Positions 24,677 through 34,415 are shown, counted from the stretch's first letter. The stretch is 43,086 nt of DNA from Candidatus Cloacimonadota bacterium (GCA_030621085.1 JAUXIJ010000022.1:1-43086), one strand, 5' to 3'. The notes: generated by a model from the sequence alone, not told the origin. Numbers and translations: made by a program.

Positions 24677-25861
24677 TTAGAAATAAAAAATACATGAAAC
24701 CGTTGTATTGTATTTTGTTAATGTACCTGTTTCATTTTCTCCATAATCCGGCCAATTGTCCCATTCCTCTGTATAGCTAGATAGATCAAAAGTTGCATCG
24801 ATAGCAACTCTTTCAAATATCAGACCTGTACCAAACGAAAATCCAGTTCCTTTTGTCTGATCTGTAAATTCCCAATCATAATCTGGTCCTTCACCATTGG
24901 AGAGAAGAGTTGGGATAGTTTTATATCCTGCTCTGAGAGGAATTACAGCGAAATCAGTCACTACAAGATATTCTGCTCCAACTCTGATCTGGTTAAGATT
25001 TTTCTCACTCTCACTTAAATTTGATGTACCACCTAAATCATAGTTAATTTTACTTTTTCCATAAGCTCTTATTTCATAATCGGCAGAAACTGTTAAATTT
25101 TCTCCCAAGCGAAAAGAGGTACCAAAGCCCATCATAATAGGCATATCAACGGTGTTCTTATAATGAAGGTCTGGATTATATTCATAATCTGCATCTACCT
25201 CTACTCCCAGGTCAAAAGGTGTTCTTATCATCATTCCCAGTTTTAAAGGAAAAGGATTTTGTAGATTATTAAAATCTACCATTGTTCCAAAAGCCATATT
25301 AAAACCAGAAAAACTTATAGTCCTTTCAACAGAATCTTCATAACCGTAATAATAATCGGAAGTTTCTTTAACGCTATTTCCCATCCAGATATTAGTTGAA
25401 AAGCCGATTGATAATACAGGTACTACTCTAAAAGCAAGACCCGGAATAATAGTATTTGCGCCACCAGTAGCACTTTCATCTTCCTCACCTTCCCAACCAC
25501 TGTACCAATCAAGTTGTTTCTGGTAAGCAATAGCAGCTACTAACCTTCCATTCATAAATGGATAAGCAGCACTGGCGAAATTAAGAATAAAATGACCTTG
25601 ATTGTCTACCGAGTTTGAATAAATTGTGGATTCGTACTTGTAGCTTTCTGCAATATATCTTGCTACCAAAGACACCTCGGGACGATATAATTGAGTTAAT
25701 CCAGCAGGATTCCATGTTATAGCAGTGGCATCATCTGCCACACCGATAAACGCTCCACCCATACCAGCTGCACGTGCTCCAGCACCTGTTATATTCCAAT
25801 CTGCAGCAGGCAAGTTTAAACCAATAAAGATAATAAAAAACACAACACACAATTTTCTCAT
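24677..25861 (-). CDS. PorV/UPF0164-like outer-membrane barrel protein
   Basis: 394 residues: signal peptide, then GAGARAAGMGGAFIGVADDA and TAITWNPAGLTQL, the conserved N-terminal hatch motif of the PorV/FadL-like UPF0164 family, followed by alternating barrel strands and a C-terminal FYF. In T9SS bacteria PorV takes part in delivering cargo to the surface; UPF0164 relatives elsewhere have unknown jobs. It is the intact paralogue of the TGA-interrupted gene just downstream. It lies 15 bases after the CsgG-like gene, so they are probably one operon. Confidence 0.85.
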   Translation of the reverse strand: MRKLCVVFFIIFIGLNLPAADWNITGAGARAAGMGGAFIGVADDATAITWNPAGLTQLYRPEVSLVARYIAESYKYESTIYSNSVDNQGHFILNFASAAYPFMNGRLVAAIAYQKQLDWYSGWEGEEDESATGGANTIIPGLAFRVVPVLSIGFSTNIWMGNSVKETSDYYYGYEDSVERTISFSGFNMAFGTMVDFNNLQNPFPLKLGMMIRTPFDLGVEVDADYEYNPDLHYKNTVDMPIMMGFGTSFRLGENLTVSADYEIRAYGKSKINYDLGGTSNLSESEKNLNQIRVGAEYLVVTDFAVIPLRAGYKTIPTLLSNGEGPDYDWEFTDQTKGTGFSFGTGLIFERVAIDATFDLSSYTEEWDNWPDYGENETGTLTKYNTTVSCIFYF

Positions 25862-25876
25862 CTTTTCCCCCTTTTT

Positions 25877-27250
25877 TTATTTTACTACTACTTTATCTTC
25901 GATCTGCAAATCGCTGATCTTACCAATCGGTTTAGCAATCGACATTTTTTCCTGAACCTGAATAACTATCAACTCTCCCAATGGAATTACATTTATACCA
26001 TGAACTTCACCTGTAGTAGGATGATAATATTTCTTTCCTTCTTTATAGGCAACGCATTTTGTACCTTTTCGCACTCCCACCTCACTGCCAATGCTTAGAA
26101 TAACCTGAGTATCTTCAACTTCCATGATAATGCCTTCAACCAGTGGCAGATCATTATAGATATCTATTGCGACCTGTTCCACCAGATACTCGATTGTTTC
26201 GATATTAGTATTCCCAGAATTAGCTTCTTTTGCTACGATGAGTTCACTGGTTTCTGTATCTATGCCACGAGCACTGACCTTGGCATAGCCGATTTCGATA
26301 TTTATTCTGCCAAGAATAATTAAATCCGCACCTGCAAGTTTTCCCACCTTTACTGCAGTTTCATCATCAACAAAACCGGTCATTCCAAGCTTTTGTTCTT
26401 CCATAATTTTATCCAGAGCACTTCTTTCTATAACCCGGAAACGGCGAAGGTTAACAAGCTGTGTTACCAGTTTTTCCGTTACAGATTCTGCCAGATTCTG
26501 AGCTTTTTCGTTACTGGCAAAAGTGAGCACTGCAACAGATAAACGAGAACCGACCTGAGTCACTGCGTTCGGATCATAAGTTAATGCACCTAGTGGTAAT
26601 TTGCTGATATTTGATTTTCTTTTTTTCTGTTCTTCTAATTTTTTTCTCTCTTTTTCAAGTTCCCTTTGTTTTTTCTGGATTTCTTTTTCCATAGCTGCTA
26701 ATTCAGTTTTTTCTTTTTTTTCCCGCTCTTTCTCCAGGCGTTTGTTCTCTTCCTCGATCTCTTTTTGTTTTTGAGCTAACTCAGCTTCTTTTTGTTTTTG
26801 TTCTTCCATCTCTTTTTGTCGGAGAGCTAATTCTTCCTGCTCTTTTTCATGTTGTTTTCTTTCAGCTAAGTTTTTTTCAAAATCAATATTTCTACCATCA
26901 AAGCTTAGTTTTTTTATGTATTCCTCGGCACGTTTAGATTTCTTGTAAGCATAAGAAAGCTGCAATTCACCCATGGCATTATCATATTCTTCCAGGTTAT
27001 AATAGCAGACCCCCATTTCCCTGTGAGGAAAATATTTTATGAACCTGGTGCCGTAAGTGCGTTTTTTCTTGGCATCTTCAAATTCCAGGGAAGCAGCACT
27101 TTTGAACTCGGCAATAGCCCGTTCCCAATCTCCTTTTTGCATATATTTCAAAGCTTTATCGTAATATGTATAAAATTTTTCAATAGAATATAAGAAATTG
27201 CTATTTATAAAAATCGAAACAATAAAAAGAATTATTAAACATCTTCTCAT
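25877..27250 (-). CDS. CsgG/LpoB-like protein with TPR and coiled-coil
   Basis: 457 residues. A signal peptide (about 22 residues) is followed by a TPR-like helical region (residues 25-115, YDKALKYMQKGDWERAIAEF), a very long charged coiled coil (about 120-210, almost all E, K, Q and R) and a CsgG-type domain (about 225-370: SVAVLTFASNEKAQNLAESV, then RFRVIERSALDKIMEEQ and KLAGADLIILGRI). A C-terminal beta domain follows. CsgG-fold proteins form outer-membrane secretion pores or, as LpoB, activate cell-wall synthases; this one lacks a lipobox, so the pore role is doubtful. The start has CTAAAGGAGA upstream. First gene of the run with the barrel, LPP20 and CHASE2 genes. Confidence 0.82.
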   Translation of the reverse strand: MRRCLIILFIVSIFINSNFLYSIEKFYTYYDKALKYMQKGDWERAIAEFKSAASLEFEDAKKKRTYGTRFIKYFPHREMGVCYYNLEEYDNAMGELQLSYAYKKSKRAEEYIKKLSFDGRNIDFEKNLAERKQHEKEQEELALRQKEMEEQKQKEAELAQKQKEIEEENKRLEKEREKKEKTELAAMEKEIQKKQRELEKERKKLEEQKKRKSNISKLPLGALTYDPNAVTQVGSRLSVAVLTFASNEKAQNLAESVTEKLVTQLVNLRRFRVIERSALDKIMEEQKLGMTGFVDDETAVKVGKLAGADLIILGRINIEIGYAKVSARGIDTETSELIVAKEANSGNTNIETIEYLVEQVAIDIYNDLPLVEGIIMEVEDTQVILSIGSEVGVRKGTKCVAYKEGKKYYHPTTGEVHGINVIPLGELIVIQVQEKMSIAKPIGKISDLQIEDKVVVK

Positions 27251-27483
27251 AAAAGTTCTCCTTTAGTTTCAGTTAAATTCCAATCCTTATCGGAAACAAC
27301 TAAATTCCTTTCACAAAAACGTTTGTAAATTTAATCAGTCAATAAATAAATTATTTTCATTGTATATTTAATTAATTCTATAAGTTTATAATGCACCTAT
27401 GAATGGATTTATCATTGTGACGAATTTTACTTCCGCATTGCATGATAAGTATTTCTAATTTTGGTTATTTACTGAAAATTTAA

Positions 27484-27515
27484 CTTAAAAAAAGGCTGAA
27501 ATAGATCAGCCTTTT
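27484..27515 (-). terminator. Rho-independent terminator for the FG-GAP gene
   Basis: AAAAGGCTGA (27490-27499) and TCAGCCTTTT (27506-27515) form a ten-base stem with a six-base loop; read on the minus strand it ends in a run of T (plus-strand A at 27487-27493). It lies 26 bases downstream of the stop. The rest of 27251-27483 is AT-rich leader for the CsgG-like gene with no other feature. Confidence 0.8.
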
Positions 27516-27541
27516 ACCTAACTATTATTGTGTAATTTATT

Positions 27542-29059
27542 TTATTTAAGCAATAGCATCTTCTTCACACCCTTAGTTTTGCCGTTAACATCGAATTTGT
27601 AGAAGTATACACCGGAAGCTACTGATTTACCATTGTTGTCTTTACTATTCCAAATAATTTCATGAAATCCTTTTTCTAGTTGATCCTTAATTAGTGCTCT
27701 TACTTTCTGACCTTTTATGTTATAAATTGTAAGGTTTACCTTGCTATCTTCAGGAATTGAGAATCCAATTTTTGTTTCAGGGTTAAATGGGTTAGGATAA
27801 TTACTTAATTTGACATTTGGATTTTGGATTTCGTTATTTTCGATTGATGTTTGTGGTTCCTCAATAAAATTGCCGGTACTGTCATTATAGAGGATATGAA
27901 TAGAACTTACATTATAACTATAATTGACTGTAATAATATCTTTCCAACTATTATTATCTACATCAGCCGCAAAAGACTTAAAACTTGTAACATATTCTGA
28001 AGTACCCAAATAAGTTTGATAATTTACCGGATCCTGTAATGTATTATCCTCATTATTAAATAAGATATATGTATGCGTTATTTCATATAGGGAATTTGGA
28101 TAAGAATACGATACATTATAAATAATATCAGGATAATTGTCATTATTCAAATCAGCAACAAATAGTTCAGAGGCGGCTTCTTCAACTACTTTCACATACA
28201 CATCATTAAAATTTACTCCTCCATTATTAAAATAAATAGAAATATCTTTGTAATGTCCTGGGACATACCAGGTTTCTGTAATAATATCATTAAATCCGTC
28301 ATTATTCATATCTGCAATTTTTACATTTCCCATATAGGAAGTTTCATCCACTAAAATATATTGAAAACTATCAGGATAACTCAGATATGCTTCTAATTTT
28401 AGACCACAGACAACAATATCATCCCTATCATCATTATTCAAATCACCACAAGCAATACCTCCTGGATAGTAATCTACAAAAGTATATTCAGGTAATGAAA
28501 ACTGTCCTGTTCCATCATTATAAAGAATACCCCAGAATTGACCGTTATGAGATGCTACTACTATATCTATATTGTTGTCATTATCTATATCGCCACTTGT
28601 TATATCATGCACGGGTTCTCTAGTATTTAATGGAAAGTAGATTATATTATTAAAACTTTGAAATCCATAATTATAAACTATTCCAATGAATCTGTTATTT
28701 ATCGGAGCAGGATCATTTGACACATATTGACTAAAGATGTCTATATAATTGTTATTATCAAGATACTCACCATTAACATATGCAAATCCATTAATGAAGT
28801 ATAATGAATCTGAAAAATCAAAGACACCCTCACCAATATTTTCTAAAATTGATACACCTCCCCAATCCGTTTGGGAATTATATTTATGCCCAACCACAAT
28901 ATCTTTATTTCCATCTAAATCTAAGTCTTCTGCATAAACAGAATAGGCTGCACGGGGGACTGTGTATTCAGATGCAAAAGTTGTCGAAAAAATAAATAAC
29001 ATTAAAAATAATAAGATTACATATTTCCTCGAAGATCGGGATTTCACTTTGTTCAACAT
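27542..29059 (-). CDS. Secreted FG-GAP/VCBS repeat protein with Por-type sorting domain
   Basis: 505 residues. A signal peptide (ending about residue 30, TTFAS) is followed by about six FG-GAP/VCBS blades with calcium-binding-like DxDxDGxxD loops (DLDLDGNKDIVVG, DIDNDNNIDIVVA, DLNNDDRDDIVVC, DMNNDGFNDIITE, DLNNDNYPDIIYN, DVDNNSWKDIITV), an expected seven-bladed beta-propeller. The last about 85 residues are a Por secretion (T9SS type A) C-terminal domain: YPNPFNPETKIGFSIP, NLTIYNIKGQKV, then SGVYFYKF. So it is a secreted surface protein; ligand unknown. AAGGAG lies before the start. No T9SS machinery gene is in the window apart from PorV-like proteins. Confidence 0.88.
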   Translation of the reverse strand: MLNKVKSRSSRKYVILLFLMLFIFSTTFASEYTVPRAAYSVYAEDLDLDGNKDIVVGHKYNSQTDWGGVSILENIGEGVFDFSDSLYFINGFAYVNGEYLDNNNYIDIFSQYVSNDPAPINNRFIGIVYNYGFQSFNNIIYFPLNTREPVHDITSGDIDNDNNIDIVVASHNGQFWGILYNDGTGQFSLPEYTFVDYYPGGIACGDLNNDDRDDIVVCGLKLEAYLSYPDSFQYILVDETSYMGNVKIADMNNDGFNDIITETWYVPGHYKDISIYFNNGGVNFNDVYVKVVEEAASELFVADLNNDNYPDIIYNVSYSYPNSLYEITHTYILFNNEDNTLQDPVNYQTYLGTSEYVTSFKSFAADVDNNSWKDIITVNYSYNVSSIHILYNDSTGNFIEEPQTSIENNEIQNPNVKLSNYPNPFNPETKIGFSIPEDSKVNLTIYNIKGQKVRALIKDQLEKGFHEIIWNSKDNNGKSVASGVYFYKFDVNGKTKGVKKMLLLK

Positions 29060-29462
29060 TTTTTCTCCTTATAATTTCACCAGATTAATTTATCACCGAA
29101 CAAAGCCGCTTTTTTCAAATTCAAATCTCTAAGTCATAAAATTAACATTTCACAAGATTATCAATACTGAGTTCCTTCGAAACCGTAAAAAAAATGAGAA
29201 ATTGGAGAAAGGTGTCAAGGAATTAATAAGTTAACAGCATGTAATAAAATGAGTTTGGAGATTAAACACCTGAATACTAATATAGATTCTTCCATCTTCG
29301 CCTATCTCATATCACCAGAATAACCCATTTTTTATGCCTTGTTGATTCAAAAACGAATTTGCTTTCTTGAATTATTTATGTCAAATTATAAAAAGATTTA
29401 ATTTGAAGGATAATTTGGTCAATAGCTAATTCGAATTTATTATCTTCGATATTTACTACAAA
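29060..29462. other. Intergenic stretch without gene
   Basis: About 400 AT-rich bases between the FG-GAP gene and the terminator of the hydrogenase genes. It should hold the promoter of the FG-GAP gene near its left end, but no convincing -35/-10 pair was seen. No open frame, RNA gene or repeat is supported here. Confidence 0.5.
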
Positions 29463-29494
29463 ATAAAAAAAGCCACTGAATTTCTCCAGTGGCT
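29463..29494 (-). terminator. Rho-independent terminator of the hydrogenase operon
   Basis: AGCCACTG (29471-29478) pairs with CAGTGGCT (29487-29494) over an eight-base loop; on the minus strand the stem is followed by a run of seven T (plus-strand A at 29464-29470). It lies 40 bases after the mvhA stop. Confidence 0.85.
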
Positions 29495-29533
29495 AATATT
29501 AAATATGTTTCAACTATAATTCAACAGCAGCAT

Positions 29534-31072
29534 TTACTTGACTGTTTTATTTTTTCCGTTAATCTTTATTTTATTGAAATATACACCAGTCTTTGTAGTT
29601 TTTCCGTAACTATCTCTTTTCATAGAACCCAGGTTTTTACCGTGTCTGTCCTGGAATGTAATATTCATCGGCATTTCTCCCACAATAGAATGAGTAGCAC
29701 AGGAGAGACATGGGTCATAAGCTCTGAATGCCATTTCTACCATATTCAGTAAACCGTCATTCACATTGCCACCTTTGATAAGTTTTTTGGCAGCTTTCTC
29801 TACAGACATACATATTGGAGCAGAATTAAACAGTGTGGCAACCATCAAATTAACACCGGTTAAAACTCCCCTCTCGTCTGATTCATAGTGATGAATCAAA
29901 GTTCCTCGTGGTGCTTCAACTATTCCAATTCCTTCTTTGGGAGTCTGGAGTTTCATATTGCGAATATCAGGTGAGACCAGTTCTTCCGAATTGACAAGTT
30001 CATTAATTCTTTCAGCAGCATAAAGGATCTCAACTAATCTTGCCCAATGGTAAGCGAGAGTGTTATGACATGGTTTCCCACCTACTGTAGCATACATTCT
30101 TTCATATTCCTGTTGAGCAAGGGGAGTAGCCATTCCATCGGCAGCATTCAGTCTTGCCAGGGGTGCAACTCGTACAATACCGCTGTTAACGCCATCAATA
30201 AAACCCTTCCAGCCGATCTTTCGCAGATATGGGAACTTGATATAGCTCCAATCCTCTACATGTTCAGCAATAATATCCGCATATTCATCCGGTTCAAATA
30301 GTTCTACTTGGTTACCTTCAGGATTAACTATTTTTATTTTTCCATCATAGAAATTGACCTTGTTATTTTCATCGACCATTCCCATATAATAGGTTTGATG
30401 ATAATAAGTATCAGACAGGATAAGATCAACATAATCTTTATTTTTCAGAACGATATCATCAAAAGCCTTAAGAGTGAATTTTGCGAACTCGATAGCATCT
30501 GCAGCGAATGCTTTGATAATATCTCTTGTTTCTTCAGTGACCCTTTTTGCCACACCACCCGGAAGACCAAGTACAGGATGAATAGTCTTTCCACCAATCT
30601 CTGCCATAATATCACGACAGCGTTTTCTTATGCTAATTACCTGCTTGGCAACATCCACGCCAACCTTTTCAATAACACCCAGAATATTCCTTTCTCCAGC
30701 AGGAGCATCGGGACCAACTATAAAATCAGGACCTCCAAGATAATAAAAGTGGATCGTGTGATCTTCAAACATAAACAAATTATAAAAGAGTTCACGAATA
30801 AGCTTTGCAGTTGGAGTGGGTTCTACTTTGAAAAGGGAATCCAGGGCTTTGGTTCCTGCCATGTGATGAGCAGTGGGGCAAACACCACAGATACGAGATG
30901 TTATTTGAGGCATTTCTTCTGCAGGTCTTCCTACACAAAAAGCTTCGAATCCGCGTAGTTCCGGTATCTGGAAAAAAGCTCTTTCCACATCACCCTTATC
31001 ATCAAGAACAATTGTTATTTTACCATGACCTTCCAGTCTGGTGATTGGATCAATAGTGATAATCTTACTCAT
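29534..31072 (-). CDS. mvhA: [NiFe] hydrogenase large subunit, Mvh type (group 3)
   Basis: 512 residues from the ATG at 31072 (MSKIITIDPITRLEGHGKIT, the typical family start; it overlaps the mvhG stop by eight bases). The nickel ligands are present: RICGVC (Cys62, Cys65) and DPCLSC (Cys455, Cys458). After the maturation-cleavage histidine (DPCLSCATH) there are 51 more residues, which seems long for this family. With MvhG it oxidises or makes H2 in the cytoplasm; electrons pass through MvhG and MvhD to HdrA. It is the last gene of the operon, with a terminator behind it. The protease needed to cut the tail is encoded four genes upstream. Confidence 0.93.
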   Translation of the reverse strand: MSKIITIDPITRLEGHGKITIVLDDKGDVERAFFQIPELRGFEAFCVGRPAEEMPQITSRICGVCPTAHHMAGTKALDSLFKVEPTPTAKLIRELFYNLFMFEDHTIHFYYLGGPDFIVGPDAPAGERNILGVIEKVGVDVAKQVISIRKRCRDIMAEIGGKTIHPVLGLPGGVAKRVTEETRDIIKAFAADAIEFAKFTLKAFDDIVLKNKDYVDLILSDTYYHQTYYMGMVDENNKVNFYDGKIKIVNPEGNQVELFEPDEYADIIAEHVEDWSYIKFPYLRKIGWKGFIDGVNSGIVRVAPLARLNAADGMATPLAQQEYERMYATVGGKPCHNTLAYHWARLVEILYAAERINELVNSEELVSPDIRNMKLQTPKEGIGIVEAPRGTLIHHYESDERGVLTGVNLMVATLFNSAPICMSVEKAAKKLIKGGNVNDGLLNMVEMAFRAYDPCLSCATHSIVGEMPMNITFQDRHGKNLGSMKRDSYGKTTKTGVYFNKIKINGKNKTVK

Positions 31073-32042
31073 CTTTAGCCTCCTTGCGAGCACTACCAAG
31101 CATAGATGCCGATAAACCGTACCTGTAAAAAGTTCCGGCAGGATCAACAAGTCCCTCAATAACTTTATCAATTGCTTCTTCTTCTTCACCTTCCAATATC
31201 GCTCCCAGAGTGCCTATCATTTTAGCTCCCTGATCTTTGCAGGAATCGGTTGGTCCAAAACATCCGGTACAGGGCATATTCCCATTAATGCAGGAAGCTC
31301 CGCACCCATCTCTTGTTGCAGGTCCCATACAGATTATACCCTGAGCAAGAAAACATTTTTCCGGATCAAGTTCAATATCGATTACTCGTTTTATTTCTGC
31401 GATGGCAACATCTTCCGGTTTACTTTCATTTCTATCACAGGATTTGCATAAAGATTTATCCGGTGATAAAATCGCTCCTTTGGGAGGTAATTTGGCTTCA
31501 AGAATTGCATTAACAGCATTTGCAATAAGCTCGGGAGTAGGAGGACAACCCGGTAAATAATAATCCACATCAATCACATCATCCAGCTTATAGACAGTTT
31601 CAAAAAATTCAGGGAGAGTTAGTTCATAACCATCGACTATCGACCTGGTTTTGGGAACAACTCCGTCAGGATTAACAACTGTAGGAGAATTCAAATATGA
31701 ACGATCAAATATTTTTTTCTTAGATGTAAGATTTGCTAAAGCAGGGATCCCGCCCAGGGAAGAACAACTTCCGAAAGCAACAACGAGTCCTGATTTTTTT
31801 CTTAGAAGTTTCGCCATCTCCTTTTGTTCTTCTGTTCTTATCGCTCCATTAATAAATGAAACTGCAATACTGCCATCTTCCATGGCTTTAATACCTTTAT
31901 ATTTGAAATCCAGAGCTACAGGCCAGAGTATAATATCAACAGCAGCAACCACATCAAGAATTTTTTCTGCCAGGTCAACTACAGCTTCTTCACATCCTCC
32001 ACAGGATGCACACCAATAAAATGCAACTTTTGGTTTAGCCAT
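31065..32042 (-). CDS. mvhG: [NiFe] hydrogenase small subunit, Mvh type
   Basis: 325 residues, cytoplasmic (no Tat signal). The proximal-cluster motif is visible at the N-terminus (FYWCASCGGCEEAVVDLAE), followed by GSCSSLGGIPALAN and a later Cys-rich part (CFLAQGIICMGPATRDGCGA, then CxxCFGPTDSC) that would bind the other Fe-S clusters. It carries electrons from the NiFe site of MvhA to MvhD. Its ATG shares a base with the mvhD stop and its end overlaps mvhA, so the three are translated together. Confidence 0.93.
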   Translation of the reverse strand: MAKPKVAFYWCASCGGCEEAVVDLAEKILDVVAAVDIILWPVALDFKYKGIKAMEDGSIAVSFINGAIRTEEQKEMAKLLRKKSGLVVAFGSCSSLGGIPALANLTSKKKIFDRSYLNSPTVVNPDGVVPKTRSIVDGYELTLPEFFETVYKLDDVIDVDYYLPGCPPTPELIANAVNAILEAKLPPKGAILSPDKSLCKSCDRNESKPEDVAIAEIKRVIDIELDPEKCFLAQGIICMGPATRDGCGASCINGNMPCTGCFGPTDSCKDQGAKMIGTLGAILEGEEEEAIDKVIEGLVDPAGTFYRYGLSASMLGSARKEAKDE

Positions 32043-32473
32043 TATTTACCTCCCTGTTCAACATTACCTGTTAGGTGTAATGGACCAAGTTCTTTAACAG
32101 TTTCTGCCATTTCATTTACAACTTGCTGGAATAATTCTGCTTCACCGGCAGCTACCCAATCTAGTTTTAATCGCTTATCGTTTATTCCAAACTGAACCAG
32201 TGTTTTTCTGAGTAATTTATAGCGTTTCAATGCTTTCACATTTCCAGTTCTATAATGGCAATCACCGGGATGGCAGCCAAGGATCATAACTCCATCAGCT
32301 CCTTCTCTGAAAGCATCCATAACAAATTGCGGATCAATACGACCACTGCACATCACCCTGATCAGCTTTACATCATCAGAATATTTAAGCTTCATCATTC
32401 CTGCTTTATCTGCTCCTGCGTAGGAACACCAGTTACAGGTAAAGGCAACTATTTTCGGTTCGAAATTATCCAT
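32042..32473 (-). CDS. mvhD: Mvh hydrogenase delta subunit ([2Fe-2S] electron bridge)
   Basis: 143 residues, the normal length. Family motifs: PKIVAFTCNWCSYAGADKAG, VMCSGRID and LGCHPGDCHYRTGN, which provide the conserved cysteines of the [2Fe-2S] site. MvhD passes electrons between MvhAG and HdrA. It overlaps hdrA by eight bases upstream and touches mvhG downstream, the same order (hdrA-mvhD-mvhG-mvhA) as in known H2-linked Hdr systems. Confidence 0.93.
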   Translation of the reverse strand: MDNFEPKIVAFTCNWCSYAGADKAGMMKLKYSDDVKLIRVMCSGRIDPQFVMDAFREGADGVMILGCHPGDCHYRTGNVKALKRYKLLRKTLVQFGINDKRLKLDWVAAGEAELFQQVVNEMAETVKELGPLHLTGNVEQGGK

Positions 32474-34415
32474 ACAACAAACCTCCTATTTCAGCATAGA
32501 TCTGGTCATCTGTAAAATGCTTTGCCTTGGCAGCACCACTGGGACATGATGCTACGCAAGTTCCACATCCACGACAGATAGCTTCTGTTACTATGCTAAT
32601 ATTTTTTTCATCATCAAAAATTATTGCTTTGTAAGGACAAACAGAAATGCAAAGCTTGCAGCCACCACATTTTTCTTCATCGATAACTGATGTTAATATT
32701 TCAAGTTCAATTTCACGACCGGGAATAAGCTTGCTGATAATATCCCCAACAGCAGACCTGGCTCTGGTTACAGACGTAGCCACATTACAAGGTCCTGCCG
32801 AACAACCGGCAATATAGATACCTTCCAGGGTAGAACCAGTTTGATTCAGAAGAGCATGATCAGCTTTGAAAAATCCATCTTTTCTTAGATCAATATTAAG
32901 CAAATCTGCAAGTTCCTTTGTTCCGGAAGCTGGTTCTAAACCTGTGGAAAGCACAACCATATCTGCTTCGATCTGGCTGAATCCTTCACCCTCGATAGTT
33001 ATCTTGTCACCTTTTTCTTTGACTTGAATAGTTTTTAGATCATAACATTTAATGAATCGCGTTCCTTCTTCAATTTGTTTCCTGTAAAAAGCATTTATTT
33101 TGGGACCTACAAAAACAAGATCATTATAAATATTGAGAACTTTAGCTTCCGGAATCTGTTTCCTGACAAGTTCTCCTACTTTGGATGCACCAAAGCAACA
33201 TATTCCCGAACAATAAGGAATACCGTCTTCCCTTAATGAACCTGCACAATGAATAACAGCAACAGATGAAGGTTTCTCACCATTTTTTAATAAGATCTTA
33301 CTGCCGGAGGGACCATTTGAACAAGCAATCCGTTCAAACTCAGGTAAAGTATAAACATTGTCGATCTTTCCATAACCTAATTCATCAAATTTGGAAACAT
33401 CTCCGCTCTTGGTTCCGGTAGCAATCACAATTGCACCAACATTGATCTCAAGTTCTTCGTCCTTTTCATTAAAATTAATCGAACCAAACGGACAGGCAGA
33501 AACGCAAGCATCACATGAGTTATCAATAAAATGCTTACAGTGTTCTTTATCGATAACAGCAGCCGCAGGAACAGAACCCGGGAAAAGTGTGTAAATAGCT
33601 TTCCGGTTGCCCAGACCGAGATGAAATTCGTTTTTCAAAGTTACGGGGCATACATCAAAACATGCTTCACAGCCAATACAAGTTTCTTCGACATATCTGG
33701 CTTTTTTGCGAACTTTCACCAAGAAGTTTCCATAAAATCCCAGAACATCAGTGATTTCCGAATTTGTAAGAACAGTAATATTAGGATCGTCCCTTACTTC
33801 TGAAAGTCTCGGTGCAAGCAGGCAAGGAGCACATTCCATGTTCGGAGCAACTTCTTCTATCTTAATAACAGAACCTCCAAGAGAAATATCTTTTTCTATT
33901 AGATAAACCTTTCTTCCTGCTTTTGAGGCAATAATAGCTGCTTCTATTCCGGCAATTCCTCCACCGATAATGAGAATATCCGAAATTACTTCCATTGTTA
34001 CTTTTTCCAGATTTTCTGCCAGGATCACCCTTCTCAAGGCTGCTTTGATCATAGCTTTTGCTTTCTCATTTGCTTTTGTCTTGTCTTTTGTGACCCACGA
34101 AACATCCTCACGAATGTTCGCCATCTGAACACGGCTCATATTAATTCCAACTTCCTCAGCTACATCCTGAAATGTTTTTTCGTGCAATTTGGGTGAACAG
34201 GCAGCAACAATGATACCATCCGGTTTGTGCTTCATAAGTATCTCGGCAAAATACTTCTTGCCATCCGGAGAACAAAGCAAGTTGCTAACTTCTACGAAAC
34301 AAAAATCTTCTGTGCTCTCTGCCCAATCTGCAACGGCTGGAAGATCAATAAAATTGGATATGTTCGTGCTGCACTCACACAAAAACAGTGCGATCTTTGG
34401 TTTTTCCACAGTCAT
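32466..34415 (-). CDS. hdrA: HdrA-like electron-bifurcating flavoprotein
   Basis: 649 residues. Order: an N-terminal domain with Cys-rich starts (CECSTNIS), the FAD-binding glycine loop GGGIAG (151-156), a conserved PNMECAPCLLAPRLSE segment, a ferredoxin module at Cys246/249/252/256 with further clusters (CKHF...CDACVSACP), the second half of the thioredoxin-reductase fold (VVLSTGLEP), and a C-terminal double ferredoxin (CGGCKLCISVCP, CRGCGTCVASCP). HdrA flavin splits electron pairs to low-potential ferredoxin and a second acceptor. HdrB and HdrC are not in the window. It lies 47 bases downstream of the protease gene and overlaps mvhD. Confidence 0.92.
   Translation of the reverse strand: MTVEKPKIALFLCECSTNISNFIDLPAVADWAESTEDFCFVEVSNLLCSPDGKKYFAEILMKHKPDGIIVAACSPKLHEKTFQDVAEEVGINMSRVQMANIREDVSWVTKDKTKANEKAKAMIKAALRRVILAENLEKVTMEVISDILIIGGGIAGIEAAIIASKAGRKVYLIEKDISLGGSVIKIEEVAPNMECAPCLLAPRLSEVRDDPNITVLTNSEITDVLGFYGNFLVKVRKKARYVEETCIGCEACFDVCPVTLKNEFHLGLGNRKAIYTLFPGSVPAAAVIDKEHCKHFIDNSCDACVSACPFGSINFNEKDEELEINVGAIVIATGTKSGDVSKFDELGYGKIDNVYTLPEFERIACSNGPSGSKILLKNGEKPSSVAVIHCAGSLREDGIPYCSGICCFGASKVGELVRKQIPEAKVLNIYNDLVFVGPKINAFYRKQIEEGTRFIKCYDLKTIQVKEKGDKITIEGEGFSQIEADMVVLSTGLEPASGTKELADLLNIDLRKDGFFKADHALLNQTGSTLEGIYIAGCSAGPCNVATSVTRARSAVGDIISKLIPGREIELEILTSVIDEEKCGGCKLCISVCPYKAIIFDDEKNISIVTEAICRGCGTCVASCPSGAAKAKHFTDDQIYAEIGGLLYG

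Noticed and set aside
30308..30958. A long plus-strand frame opposite mvhA (216 codons); similar ones at 17016-17684 and 36197-36883
   Set aside because: These lie opposite well-supported genes, and their translations show no domain or plausible composition; they are antisense shadows.
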